The notes below the pieces were generated by a model. The model searched no databases and was not told the DNA's origin. It worked only from the letters and a program-made list of their open reading frames with translations. This document shows, in pieces, positions 12,601-24,479 of a stretch of 64,000 nucleotides of DNA. Made by a program: the position numbers and the translations under genes. Position 1 is the stretch's first letter. Each line of letters starts with the position of its first letter. The DNA is from Poecilobothrus nobilitatus (Eukaryota; Arthropoda; Insecta; Diptera; Dolichopodidae): the NCBI GenBank assembly GCA_947095535.1, contig OX352773.1, positions 209,704,093-209,768,092 on the forward strand, given 5' to 3'.

Positions 12601-12790
12601 AATATAAGGTTGGAGTTTTTATATCTTACTTATGACAAATTTGAACAAGTGTCCGGAACTCTTGCAGTGAGAATCTTAAAATTTTGAAAGCAGGATGATC
12701 TTGAGTATAAAATTTTTATAGTTCGCCCTGTTTAAATGGTCAAAAATATAGAAAATCCTATATTTTTAGATACTTGTAATTTGGATACAA
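12600..12790 (+). mobile_element. Degraded Helentron-like core fragment
   Basis: The string GGTCAAAAATATAGAAAATC, followed by TATTTTTAGATACTTGTAA, parallels a well-conserved core block of the subfamily A elements (GTCAAAAACTGAAAATTTCC...AACACCTGTAACTTG). Ends are missing. The 12800-13571 element begins directly after it. Confidence 0.4.
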
Positions 12791-12799
12791 GTAAAAAAA

Positions 12800-13571
12800 G
12801 GCTCCGTGAATTAACGCCCAAGGAATTAAAGCCCCAAAAAAAAATTAAGTGAAACCCCAAAATTTATTGTCTCAATTCATAATGACTTAATACCCTAAAA
12901 CAAAAATGAAATAAAACTCCACAGAAGTGAAATAAAGCCCCAAACAAAATTGAATTAACACCCCAATTTTTCATTAATTTGTTGCTTTATTTCATTGTGA
13001 AATAACACCCCAAAATAAAAATGAAATAACGCCCCAAAACTATTTATAATTTTTATTATATATAGATATTATTTAATAAAAAATGTCAATTCTATAATAT
13101 ACAAAATATATAGGAAAAGATCATCAAAAAACAAAATCATATTCTATTTCAAAATCACAATTTGGAGTAATTTTAGAGTTGTAGATATATCTATATAATA
13201 AACATTCTAGAAAAAGCGTAAAACTCTGATTTTAAATTTAATTCTAAACTCCCTTCTAATTCAGAATCTCATGTATACATATAAATAAATATTCTGGAAA
13301 AAGGAAATATTCTGGTTTTTCCAGAAATATTACAAAGCCCTTCAAAATTTTTGTTAAAACTTCTTAAAATAAGGGAATATATAGAAGAGAAAATTAATTA
13401 ATTACCTTCATTAATTTACAAATTTACAAGAAAATAAAACGAAATATAGCAGGGTACGTGGCGCGACCACGAACAGGCCTAATAAAGTCCAAAATTTCCA
13501 TACAAATTTTGGGGATTTATTTAAATTTTTTTTTTTGGGGCTTTATTCCTTGGGCGTTAATTCAGCGTGCC
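12800..13571. mobile_element. Non-autonomous element with ~46-bp terminal inverted repeats
   Basis: The left end (12800-12846) and right end (13526-13571) are near-perfect reverse complements, sharing TGAATTAACGCCCAAGGAAT and AAAGCCCCAAAAAAAAA with single-base gaps. Flanking GTAAAAAAA (12791-12799) and GTAAAAAGA (13572-13580) could be a 9-bp target duplication. That length would suit Mutator-like or related DNA transposons, but assignment is uncertain. The left third consists of about nine spaced iterations of TGAAATAA-(A/C)(G/A)-CCCCAAAA. There is no open frame, so any transposase must act in trans. Confidence 0.75.
12805..13040 (+). repeat. Iterated ~20-nt CCCC-containing motif
   Basis: Versions of TGAAATAAxxCCCCAAAA recur near 12809, 12823, 12849, 12887, 12908, 12930, 12952, 13000 and 13021. 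Spacing ranges from about 14 to 48 nt, so this is an irregular tandem array rather than a strict satellite. The first two units are part of the terminal inverted repeat. Confidence 0.75.
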
Positions 13572-13917
13572 GTAAAAAGAACCTATACATGTAAAACTTA
13601 AAATTCTCCAGTATTATATTTTTAGATGTATAAACGGGGTTTCTTTATTTCTTAGCATCCCTTAAAATTAAAGAAAGTATCTCTTAATTTTTCAAAAGTT
13701 TTTCTTAAATAAAAAATTCTATGAAAATTTAAATACTTAAAAAAAACCTTTACTTTTGCATACTGCTTTGTTTTATTTTTAATTTTATTATTTTATTTGA
13801 ATTATCTTTTAGAATATTATTTAAAATTCATATAAAATTTTATACAGCATTTTTAGGATTGCTTATATTTTGTACAAAACAGATCATTAGGCAGAAAAAA
13901 CAAGTAAAAGTAACAGT

Positions 13918-13936
13918 AAGTCGATGCAACCGACTT
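13918..13936 (-). other. 3' terminal hairpin of the subfamily B Helentron
   Basis: AAGTCG and CGACTT pair around a 7-nt loop, 17-20 nt before the element end. In Helitrons and Helentrons such a hairpin lies near the 3' end and is thought to help terminate rolling-circle transfer. Confidence 0.75.
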
Positions 13937-14079
13937 ATTTATACCCTACACCCAAAAAATTCAAATTAAATTAAAAATCCATAAGTTATTTTAGTTAGGT
14001 ATTTAATATAACTAAGCTAAAATAATAAATGCTTTTACAACCTTTGTACAAAATTTCAGATTTCTATCTTTATTAAATT

Positions 14080-14700
14080 CAAAAATATGCCTGTCAGGTC
14101 TTGGGAAGTGTGTGAAGGCACGTGGACCACCACCCCAATTCATCTCAAATTTTAGAGACATCAACAGGGTAGAACATTCTTATATCAAATTTCAATTTTA
14201 TATATTTATTAATTTCGAAGATATGCTTGTTTGGTCTTGGGAGTTGTGTGGCAGACACCCGAACAACCACTCCAATTCATCTCGAATTTTAGGGATATCA
14301 GGGATTCAGGAAAACACACCCTCGTACAAAATTTTAAGTTCCTATCTTTATTAATTTCGAAGATATGCTTGTTCGGTTTTGGGAGTTGTATGGGAGGTAC
14401 CCGAACAGCTCCTCCAATTCATCACAAATTTTTGACAAATAAGGGATTCAGGAAACAACACCAAAGTACAAATTTGAAGTTTTTATCTTTATTAATTTCG
14501 AATATATGCTTGTTCGGTTTTGGGATTTGTATGGGAGGTACCCGAACAACCACTCCAATTCATCTCAAATTTTAAGGATATCAGGGATTCAGGAAAACAC
14601 ACCCTCGTAAAAATTTTAAGTTTCTATCTTTATTAATTTCGAAGATATGCGCATTCGGTTTTGGGAGTTGTATGGGAGGTACTCGAACGCATGGTCCGAT
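14080..14700. repeat. Internal minisatellite, about five ~140-bp units
   Basis: The string ATATGC marks successive units at 14085, 14221, 14363, 14504 and 14645, giving periods of 136 to 142 bp. Each unit carries a TTTGGGAGTTGTATGGGAGG-type segment and a CCAATTCATCTCAAATTTT segment. Open frames of 80 and 114 codons across this block arise only because the period leaves frames open. They are not genes. Confidence 0.9.
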
Positions 14701-14949
14701 TTCGCCCATTTACAATCCCCGCCTTACCTTAGTCATTGTTAACCTACAGTATAAATTGCATCAAGATAGCATCATTATTTTTTGAGTTATCGTGCGTACG
14801 GACGGACGGACGGATGTCGCTAAATCGACTCAGGAGAAGATCCTGATTCAGAATATATATACATGTATATACCTAACTCGCTTCCTTTTGGTGGTTACAA
14901 ACACCATACCAAAGTTAATATACCCTATACTTAATGTGTAGGATATAAT

Positions 14950-17900
14950 AAGGGATGGATGAATGTTAATTTAAATTTTTTTCAGGACTAAAAAATTACA
15001 TTTTTAGTACTTTTAGTCATTAATTATATAATTAAAAAAAAAAAAATATGTACAAAATAAAAATTAATAAAAATTTCTTATGGAGTCTCTCCAATTAAAA
15101 AACAAAACCAATAAATTTTAGGAAAATTATTTTTCGAGAAATTAAGTTTTGCAGCAATATACGTGGTTAAAGTAGTTAAACTACAACTATTATTGTTGCT
15201 ATCATTTTTCGTTGTTGTTTTATTCATTTTGTATGCAGAACTGTAGGAATTTTATTTATAGCCTGGATGGTCACCATTATTCTTGAAGGAAATTATATCA
15301 AGAATATTGTCATTCCATTACTAGAATTCATTTTTAAATCTATCACTGTATTAAAATCCTGCTGCAACGAATTGGTGTATTTATGAATGTATCTCTAAAA
15401 ACTAATATTTTTTGTAGAACGTATAATAATAATTCCCATCATAGAAACGTGAGTAACAATTTCCATCATGGAAATGATAAAATTTAGTTTTTTATGCAGA
15501 TTTTATTTCTTTTTTTTTTTATTTTTCTTCTTCAAGACAGAAGGAAATGTTATTTAACAACAGATAGATGATGTGAGAACAAAAAACAAAAAAAAAAGGA
15601 ATTAAAATGATGTAAGAAATCGATTTTTTTTAAAGTGTTTTGTAGTAGTCTTTTGCAGGTCCGCGACCAAATTATTATAGCATAACGATAATTATATACA
15701 TATGTACTTCTTAAATTGCTAAATATGAGATATAGAGATATTTTGATATCTGTTGTAAATGTTGCAAGAATAATATTACGGGACATGGTCAATGGGCGGA
15801 TAATTACGTAGTATTGAATTAATGTTGCAAAATATAACCATGGTATATTATGTGATATTGTTGTATAATTTTTTTTTTAGTATATAATGTAGTTAATTAC
15901 ATATTATATTTAAATCTTTAAAGCTGTTTTGTAAATATTTTTGTAAATATAGGCAGTTGCCTTTATTTCAACATCAACATTGTTTAAAATGGTTTGTTAC
16001 AAAAAATTTTTCAAAAAATATTTCCTCATTTGCAATAAAAAATTAATTACAGTAGCGTCAACGACAATGTAAATTTCAATAATTTTGCAGTTGATCGTCA
16101 TTTAATGAGAAAGATTGCCTAGTGTAATTTGAAGAAGGAGAACAATTCTTCAGTTAGATTTTTGGTAAAATAAGTTAAGTTTCCATATACAACATTTTAT
16201 GAGATTGAAAGCCAAATTTGCAAAATGTGTGTATATATAAATGAGATAAAGTATAACATATTGTTAATTTATCTAACATGACGCTGTTGTCGTTTCATGA
16301 AAACAGGTTGATATTTAAAAATTTTAGTTTAAAAAATACTTTTGTTGTAGCAGTTTTTGTTTTGAATTTTAGAGCGGTAGTACTGTAGCACCTACGATCT
16401 CTGTAAGTAAGTTTGACAAACCTTAAATTTAAATTTATAAGAATAAGCTAAGCTAAATTCTTAAGAAAGAATTATAGAGTTTACGAAATTATCATAATTA
16501 ATACCATAATTAGTTAATAGCGGCTTATAATTAAAGAAAAATTCGAATTTTTTTCTTCTTTTTTTTTTTCTTTTTTTATTTTTTAACAAAATGAAAAAAG
16601 GTTGCAATAGTCCTTTTTATTCATGCTGTTAAGATAATTTGCATTGCAATTATATTTTGATGAGAGACAAAAACAATTAAATTAGTCTGTGTTTCATGTG
16701 TGATCTGTTAATGGTAGCTGTAGAATAAATTTCTTTAGAAATCAAAATAGAAATAAATAAACAAAGAATTAAAATTCAATGAACGAACTAAAAGTTGACT
16801 GAAATTGAAACAGTAACAATTTAATAAAGTTATAAATTTTGAATGAAAATTGTAAATATGCACAGATATGAAATATGGTTTACTAAAATAAAAAAAGTTT
16901 TTTTTTATTTTAGAATATTTTATTTTTTATTTTTACGAGAACGGAAATTAACTTTTATTGCGTTTGGGTATGAAACTTAAATCAGTGAAACCTTATGCCT
17001 TCAAAACTTATTGGAATGATTCTCCATTTAATACTAATTCTATTTTATCCATGACAACTGAAGAATTACAATTTTAAGAAGCAGAAAAAAAAAAGTAATT
17101 TCTCCAGTTCAAAAAATTTTAGTTCTTCAACCAAAGGTGCATTTTGAGTTAGCGATAGAAGTGTCAGCATAAAAATGTATTTTTCTTTTTATTCATATTG
17201 ATTGACTTCTTAGTAATAAATGCCATAAGAAAATCAGAAAGGTTTTTAGGTACATTACATAAATATTACATACAAATAAAAATTTTTGAACTAATTATAA
17301 GTGTTTCTGATTAATATTTTTTGTACGATGCAACATCTTTTTTCTTCAATTTTCTATAGCAATTGTATAACTTAAGGTAATCTATGGTAATAGTGACATA
17401 TTAAAAAAATGTTTATTCAAGAATTAAATTGGTTTTGAAACCATAATGGGAAAAAGACACCACCATAATAATGCAATATACAAGCTCTACAATATCCCAT
17501 ATTTGTTTAAAAAAAATTTTTATTTAAAAATTGGTGAGGGAAAATAATTTGACTCATTTATTTTGACGTGTTCCTGCATTTAAAAAGAAATGACATACAC
17601 AATAACTGATTGCAAAAAACATAAATCATGATATGTGAGCAGTGAGGGGGAATCATAAACAACTTTTTGTTTTGTTTTGGTCTGGAACAAAAGGTGTTAA
17701 AAAAGAATATAATTTATAAAATTTATTGTCCAGTTACTATTAATTTAGAATTTTTTTTTTTTTGAATGAAATAAAAGTTTTTTTTTTTAATATTCGATAT
17801 AAATAAATGTTCCTGTAAAATTAGTAAAACCAATAAAAATACAATAATGCAACGTTGTTTTAGTATACTATTTGAACTACATTTTGGTGTTTGATTCAGA

Positions 17901-17980
17901 TTTTAATGAAAATTTTAACTTACCTATACAATTTAATGATAGAAATATAAGTTTTAGTATTAGAATGTTTTTTCAATACC
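14950..17980. other. AT-rich DNA with no recognisable gene
   Basis: No coding block, RNA gene or bounded repeat is visible. The 80-codon open frame at 15550-15792 (minus) has no recognisable domain. Confidence 0.6.
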
Positions 17981-17989
17981 TATTTAACT

Positions 17990-18610
17990 TTAAGTAAATG
18001 TCATCTGTCAACTTAAAAGTAGTTTCGAATAACTGTCATACAATTTTTTTCTTTATATGAGGATAATTTACTATTTAATTAAAATAAATATCATAACACA
18101 GGTTGAGTTTTATGTCAACGACCTCTACAAAATTTTGTTGATTTGGAACGGTAGGTTCGGTTAGCTGTCATACAACTTCTTTTATTATATATGAACATAA
18201 CTCAGTGTTTATATAAGCTGAATTTTTTGAATTTTGTCCAAAGCGAAACTTTCCTTTTGCAATTTAGTTTAACACAACAACTTTGGTTTATTCTTCTTAA
18301 GCTTCTTAATTTATATGTTAAGATCTTGGTATTTACTTAAAAGGACATCTGAAATTTTGTAAAAGAAGATAAAATTTTATGGCAACAATTTCTGTCAAAC
18401 TTAGTTAGTTTGGGGATGGGGTCAAGTAGTTGTTATACAACTACGAAATTTACGAAATTTACATATAAATATATCTCAGTAACTAATTAAGTTAAAGATA
18501 TCTTAAATTTTCTAAAAGATTATTAGATTTTATGAAAACAGCATATATGTACTTATATTCTATTCGTGCGTTTATTCTGGAGTCAACAAACAATTCTGAT
18601 TAAACACATT
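17990..18610 (+). mobile_element. Old Helentron-like element with worn internal repeats
   Basis: Segments resembling (A/G)CTGTCATACAACTTCTTTT recur near 18032, 18163 and 18431, which suggests a decayed internal repeat array. Near the right end a block (18505-18548) containing TTTTCTAAAAGATTATTAG is almost identical to one at 21529-21560. It is followed by ATTCGTGCGTTTATTCTGGAG, which aligns with the 3' subterminal part of the copy there. Left limit and precise ends are uncertain. Confidence 0.5.
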
Positions 18611-21300
18611 GAATAAAATGAAGATAACTTACAAATTCTATAGAATATTACTTTACAAAAGATTAGCTCATTTGTGAAATTCAAATTCATCGTTTCAAAT
18701 CAAACAATCTAATACCATATAATATGTGTAATAATAAATCCCAAAATGTGTTTTAAAATTAAAAAAAAAAATAAAATAAAATCAAATAACGTCAAAATTT
18801 ATAACTTTATATTTACAACAATAATTCAATGAATATTGAATTCAAAAAAAAATAAATTAAATTTATTTACACTTGATTAATTTTATACAATTAATATATA
18901 CTGGTAATACTATAAAATTATTTTGTAATTTTACTGGGTAATTACATTATTTGACCATATGCTAAGCTAGTACTGTATGCCATTACTTATATATTATGTA
19001 CTAATATTCTAAAGGTGTCAAAAAATTACAGAGAGACATTTGAAAATAAATAAAAGGGGGAAAATTTGTAATCTAAATCAATGTCATATTAAAAATTCCT
19101 ATTTTTTTTATTTCAAATTTTATTGCAACAACGGAATATTGCAACAAATAAGAATTAAGAGACATATTTTTATGAGGGTGTTGACACATCAATAAACATT
19201 TTTTGTTGTTAAATGTATAATGTGTATGTGGATGTACATACCTATTATATTATACTTTATCAAGATCAAAAAATGCAAATACATATATGTATACCTATAT
19301 TAAAATATAAATATAAATATGAGAATTGCCTGTAGTAAAATGTTTCTTTGTTTTTTATGCGTGTCACTATAAATTGACACTTTGAAATGTCAAAAAAAAA
19401 CCGAAAAATTTTTTTTTTTATTTTGGTTGTGTTTTATTTTGTTTTGATTTTTACTTTAAATTTCCGTTGAAATGTTACCGTTCAATTCAATTAGATTTAT
19501 CATTGTCATTATATGTATGTATGTATGTATTTTCATTGTTTTTCTTTCTGTAATTTTTTCCTTTTTACTTAAGTTTTGAAATAGGAATAGTATTTATCCA
19601 TTAAAAATTTTTCCGTCGCAATTACTTTGTTTTTTTTTTATTTTTTATTGAATTTGTGAAAAAGGAAAATATTTTTTCCTTTAACGAGTTTTTCCCGATT
19701 TATTTTTCACATTAACCTCAGATTTGATTGACTTGAATCTAGCAAAATATAAGTAGTGCTATTAAGAATAAATCTATTAGTCATGTACATTTAACGTTAT
19801 AATAAGCTTTACCTGTTTCTAAATGAGATTTTCGTTTGCAACAAAAAGGAAATAAACAAATGTAAAAAATTGTGAATCCATGTCAATATCCTGTATTTCG
19901 AAAATTAAATATTATAAAAAAAAGGGAGAATCTAGTAAAAAATATATATGAAAAATTTTTGAATTTAGTTCTTAATTGCTTAGGTATTTTTTCCAATTAA
20001 ATAATAGATAATACACTAAAGAAATGAAATGGATTTATTTGAGTTCTAGTGTACGACCTAATCCTTAATTCACCTTTATAACGTATAAAGTTATTATTAA
20101 GTATATTTCATTCCAGTTCGAAGAATATGATAATAAAAGCTTAGGATTATGTTAAAACTAGAAAATATTTCAATAGCAAACCAAAAAACAAAATTAAAAT
20201 TCTAATTTTAGAACAATTTTTATTCTAAAAATTTAATTTAAACAAATTTTTCTGTAGAATATCTACCTCACCATGTAAGATATCGGAAAATTTGTAAACA
20301 TTTAACATACACATAATTAATCTGTGCTTTCAAATAACTGAAGTTTCTCAAATTCGTGATTCTTTATATCACGAATAATCACACTACTGATTTCATTTTA
20401 ATAAATAAAAACTTTCTACCAGAGTGGAGCTGTAGCAGTAATTGATGCCCATATCATGAATAATCGTATTGTAAAGGACATCATATAAGGTGAAATAGTG
20501 TTTACAGAATAATATCATATATCAAAGGCAAAGGCAAAGGATACAATATAAATAACAATAATTTCGATTTCAATTTATATATCACATGATAAAATGGGAA
20601 ACACAGAAACAAATAATTAATAGTTGAATCATATAAAATTTAGCCAATTGTCCTTAAATTTCAAATATAAAAAAAAAAAATGTATTTATTATTTATTTTC
20701 AGTGGTAATTTTAAGCTTAAAATATTATATTCTTATTATTATTACTTATTATTATTTTTGTGGCAAAGTTTTATTGACTATTGTTTTTTTTTTGTAATTA
20801 TTTTCATTTAGAAAATTGAAAAACCAAAAAAAATACAAAAAAAAAAAAATTAAATAAAAGGAAAAATTTAATAAAAAAAAAAAACTAACAAATGAAAATA
20901 AGTAGAGTGGCAAAATAAATTTATTGGAAAATATTGTGTTGTTAATAAGGTTTTTTTTTTCGTATATTTTTTTTTCTTTTATTTTCAATTTAGATAATCT
21001 GCGCAAATTATTTTTTTTATTTTTCAAAAACAATAAATACATTTTTTTCTCAACTTTCTGTTGTTTTCTAAAAATATATTTTTTTTTAATTCAATTATCT
21101 TTTTTTAAAAGAATTTTTTTTTTTAATTCAATTAGATTTGAAAACAATTCAATAAAACTCCGAAACATTTAAAAAAAACCCTTTAGTTTGTTTTTTGTAA
21201 GTTTTTATTTGCAAAATTTTGGAAGATAAAACAGGAGTATACTACCTTTGATTTTCTCATTTACGTATTCACATTTAAAGATGAGGGATTAATCTGATAA
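18611..21300. other. AT-rich DNA with no recognisable gene
   Basis: Contains a short (ATGT)n run near 19513-19530 and a 9-bp hairpin at 20352-20376. Overlapping open frames on both strands at 20752-21172 are poly-Lys/Asn and Phe/Leu tracts produced by A and T homopolymers and have no coding character. Confidence 0.65.
20352..20376. repeat. 9-bp hairpin
   Basis: ATTCGTGAT and ATCACGAAT pair perfectly around a 7-nt loop. No function is implied. Confidence 0.75.
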
Positions 21301-21309
21301 ATAATATTT

Positions 21310-21612
21310 TATATCCGTAAGATCATAGTTTAAGGTTATAATAAATTTGCATGCCATAATTATACCTTTGTCACACCGTAATGGAGGCAAGATAGATGTA
21401 GAAAAGTATGTATATTTTTGCTCAGAATTGAATTTTAAGTGGATTTAGTACAATGCTTTCGTCCCTTCGTTTGCCCGCACGATAACTAAATTAAGTACTT
21501 AATTAAGTTGAATATATTAAATTTTCTAAAAGATTATTAGATTTTATGAAAGCAGCATATATTATGTTCGTGCGGGTATCCTAAAGTTGAAAATCTACAC
21601 TGTTCCTCGTTT
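21310..21612 (+). mobile_element. Short, internally deleted Helentron-like element
   Basis: The 5' half parallels subfamily B: ACCGTAATGGAGGCAAG corresponds to ACCACCAAAAGGAAGC, and a degenerate TTCGTCCCTTCGTTTG occupies the microsatellite position before CGATAACT. The 3' part has GTGCGGGTATCCTAAAGTTG and ends CTGTTCCTCGTTTT, the ending typical of subfamily A. The minisatellite is absent. It may be a deletion derivative or a mosaic of the two subfamilies. Confidence 0.6.
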
Positions 21613-21619
21613 TAATATT

Positions 21620-22230
21620 ATTTTTAAACTGAGAATATAACATTCAAAACGTTATCAAAAAATAATATCTGGATAAAAGAATCAGGACTTGACCCGGAAA
21701 TAATTTTTGTTTTGAATTTAAACAAGTATTTTAAGTTTTATATGGAAAAAAATTAATAAAAATTAAATTTTTGACAAAACCTATCATTTTGAACTATTTT
21801 CTGCATCATTCATTATGCATTATACAAAACTTTTCACATCTTCAAAATTTGAAATTATTCAAAATCCAGTCATTCAAAGATTACAATTCTTTACCACTTT
21901 TGATTTGTGAATAAAAAAGTAAAGAAGGATATCTGAATTTATTAATTCAAATAACAAAGTCTTATTTATTAAATTTGATAATATCTTTAGAATACGGTTC
22001 TTTTTTATACTTTTATAAATACAATATACTTATTTTGGGTTTCTGTTATCTTTGTTTTTAGTATGGCTAAACCTAAAGGTAAGAATGTAACCTAATGGTA
22101 AGAATTCAAAAATAAAAACAGTACCGTTTGTTTAGTGCAGGTATAATATTAATCTAAATAATTTAAAATGCTAGTTCCAAGTATACTGTATAAGGTATAC
22201 GGTTTTAAGGTTAAATATACGTATAATAAT
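21620..22230. other. AT-rich DNA with no recognisable gene
   Basis: Nothing but AT-rich sequence is visible. Confidence 0.6.
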
Positions 22231-22740
22231 GAATAATCTTTATATATAAAATCGTTATGGTACATATGTTCGAAATCGTAAAAGTTCACAACCACTGCAC
22301 CGATTGGCACCATATTTTGAAAATATCTTAGTTTTGTCTCATAAGCAGCTTTGTAGTTATATTTCATTATGGTCCGATTTGGCTCATATTCAGAATATAT
22401 GGGTACAAAATGCATAACTATTTTTTTTTGACCCGGTTAAGTTGTGCTGCGGTCGAGATATACGAAAAACTATTTGTTTACCGATTTATATTACTTATAT
22501 CGGAATGAATGTTCGCTCTTATATACAACATACGCGTTAGCTATATTAGCTATGTTAGCAATTATGTTTGCAATCTCATCTGTATTTTGTCACCTTTTTA
22601 CTAAAAAATGGTGTGCGTACCATGTTTTAAAATAAATAAAAAAAAAATAAAAAATAAAAAAAAACTATTTATTTACGAATGTTGGCTAGGATGAAAACAT
22701 GTTCGCTAGCTTTCGCTAGTATAGTATAAAAATTCATTCA
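22230..22740. repeat. Repeat-like block of higher complexity, unclassified
   Basis: This block is visibly less AT-rich than its flanks. It includes AACCACTGCACCGATTGGC, a type of string common in non-coding parts of insect transposons, and TTGACCCGGTTAAGTTGTGC. A TTCGCTCTTAT motif near 22509 is echoed by GTTCGCTAGCTTTCGCTAG near 22700. Open frames of 88 (minus) and 63 (plus) codons cross it without recognisable domains. A mobile element scrap is the likeliest explanation; the family is unknown to me. Confidence 0.45.
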
Positions 22741-23985
22741 TTTGGATTTGGTAAAATTAAAATTAAATCTGACATATTAGTTGTAGATTATATTGCACAG
22801 CAATTTGTAAATAACGTTTTAATTAAACAAATATGATTTAGAAATAAAACAACGATTTAAAGTTATGGACGTCAAGTTTTTAGTCATTAAAAATAAAACG
22901 TTTGAGCAAAGTTCAGTACTCTTTCTATTTAAAACCGAAATTATGTGGTAAACAAAATATTGAATTAGATAACTTATATTTTTAATCGAACTGATGGAAA
23001 TATAATTAAATTTGTTTTTAATTATTAGTTTCATATTTCAGTTTCAATAATTTTATGTGATTTCCATCAAAATACTAGTTTTTTTTTTTTTTTTATAAAA
23101 CTGATAGTTACCCATAAGCATGATAGTTTGGCTTTAAGTTCAAAATTATAATTTAGTTATTATTTTTTTTTTAAATTAAATTTGTAATGTTTGGTGGATA
23201 TATGAATTTATGTGTCTGTAGAAAAATATTTAAATATTTATTTTCTCTTTTAAAATTACATATTTTCAATTTATTACATTTTCCATTACATTCAGGCGAT
23301 TTTCTATTGCATTAAATAAAGGTGGAACTGTAATTTACGTTCGGACAAAATACTTTAAACAAACATAAAGTAAAGTTATTCCTATTAAATTCAGTAATTA
23401 CTAGAATAAAAATTAACTTTATTACTGAATTCTTTAAAATATTCTTTATTAGAAAATTATATTTTATAAGGGCCAGACATACACCTGAAATTCCATATAT
23501 CAATTTTCATAATCAAAGAGGGTAGGGTAGATGAAATAATATTAATAATAATATCCTTTATTTATTTTTATTCTTGTCGAATAGATTATGAAACAAATGA
23601 TTTATTCAAATGAATAATTTTAATTATTTTAATATTAAACTCATTCCAAATATGCAATAATTACATACTTTCTTTTTAGGATTTATCCTCTTCATATTTG
23701 TTTATTGATCTTATAATAATTCATTGGATAAGATATAGACTTCCTTTAATGTAAAATGAAAGTGAAGTTGAAGATATCCACATTTAAATGATTAGAGAAT
23801 ATCAATAATTATTGTACTCTTTGACAATTTTTCACTTTTAATTAAATTGGAATTTAGACAAGGCAGTATATATAGTATGTAAACCCTTTTTTAAATGAGC
23901 TCTTTTTCAAAAAGACAAGAAAAAGTTAGTTGAAACCTCAACTACTTCTGTAAAAATATAAAATAAAAAATTCGAATTTTAATTT
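22740..23985. other. AT-rich DNA with no recognisable gene
   Basis: Short open frames here (71 and 63 codons, both minus strand) show no domain or codon bias that would mark a gene. Confidence 0.6.
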
Positions 23986-23989
23986 TTAT

Positions 23990-24470
23990 CTTTTATTTAC
24001 GGAAAATTTCCACAGGTGTCTAACAATAGAGAATTTTCACCTTTTTGCCCGTAATAGTTCTTAAACAGTGATAGTAAAAAATTTTTTTTATAACGAACGC
24101 TACCTTCTCTCAAAATTTTAAAGTTTTAACTAAAAGTGTTACGGAGAGACGAAGGAACCAAAATCCTCCAAAATTTTATTTTCATATAACGGTAAATCTA
24201 AATATTAAATTGGAAGAAATTATAAGATTTTGATATTGTTTTATAAAGCTAAAATTTTTTGATCGTTTGGCTTTTAGGATTAGGATTTAGGATTTTTCCC
24301 AACTTTAATGAATATGCCTACACATTTGGTTGTGCTACACAAAAAAATTATTCCTTAATTTTTTAATAAAACCTACCCATGGCTAAAATTCTATTGCTCC
24401 ATCTTAATGGTGTAGAAGTTTTGTAAAAAGATGAACAGACGAATGGCAATGGACATAGTGAAACTAATTT
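23990..24470 (-). mobile_element. Degraded Helentron-like fragment
   Basis: Blocks of the subfamily A core appear in the same order, on the strand that matches the minus-oriented copies: a worn GGTGTCTAAC...GAGAATTTTCACC, then CATATAACGGTAAATCTAA, then AAAGCTAAAATTTTTTGATC and TCGTTTGGC. A decayed GACG run lies at about 24430-24460. Neither end is recognisable. Confidence 0.6.
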
Positions 24471-24479
24471 AATAATAAA

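Larger units (their letters stand above)
13897..14948 (-). mobile_element. Complete Helentron-like element (subfamily B)
   Basis: Read on the minus strand, the element begins TATCCTACAC (14936-14945), has a (GTCC)n microsatellite (14799-14814) and an internal minisatellite, and ends with subterminal GTGTAGGGTA (13942-13951). A hairpin with AAGTCG/CGACTT arms (13918-13936) and a pyrimidine-rich CTTTTACTTGTTTTTT end follow. The subterminal repeats match 9 of 10. This order and the CTTGTTTT ending are those described for DINE-1, a non-autonomous Helentron of flies. There is no Rep/helicase gene, so it needs an autonomous partner. A relative starts at 63259. Confidence 0.82.

Noticed and set aside
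14112..14575. Overlapping open frames of 80 and 114 codons
   Set aside because: They run through the ~140-bp minisatellite of a Helentron. The translation simply repeats with the array and has no domain.
14080..14700. CRISPR array suggested by regular repeats
   Set aside because: Units of ~140 bp are contiguous with no unique spacers, and they lie inside a eukaryotic transposon.
20752..21172. Open frames of 96 (minus) and 82 (plus) codons on opposite strands
   Set aside because: Both are products of long A and T homopolymers (Lys/Asn and Phe/Leu tracts).
22149..22415. 88-codon minus-strand open frame with a fairly mixed composition
   Set aside because: It lies partly in an unclassified repeat-like block and matches no protein family I recognise. 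No supporting start context or splice signals were seen.
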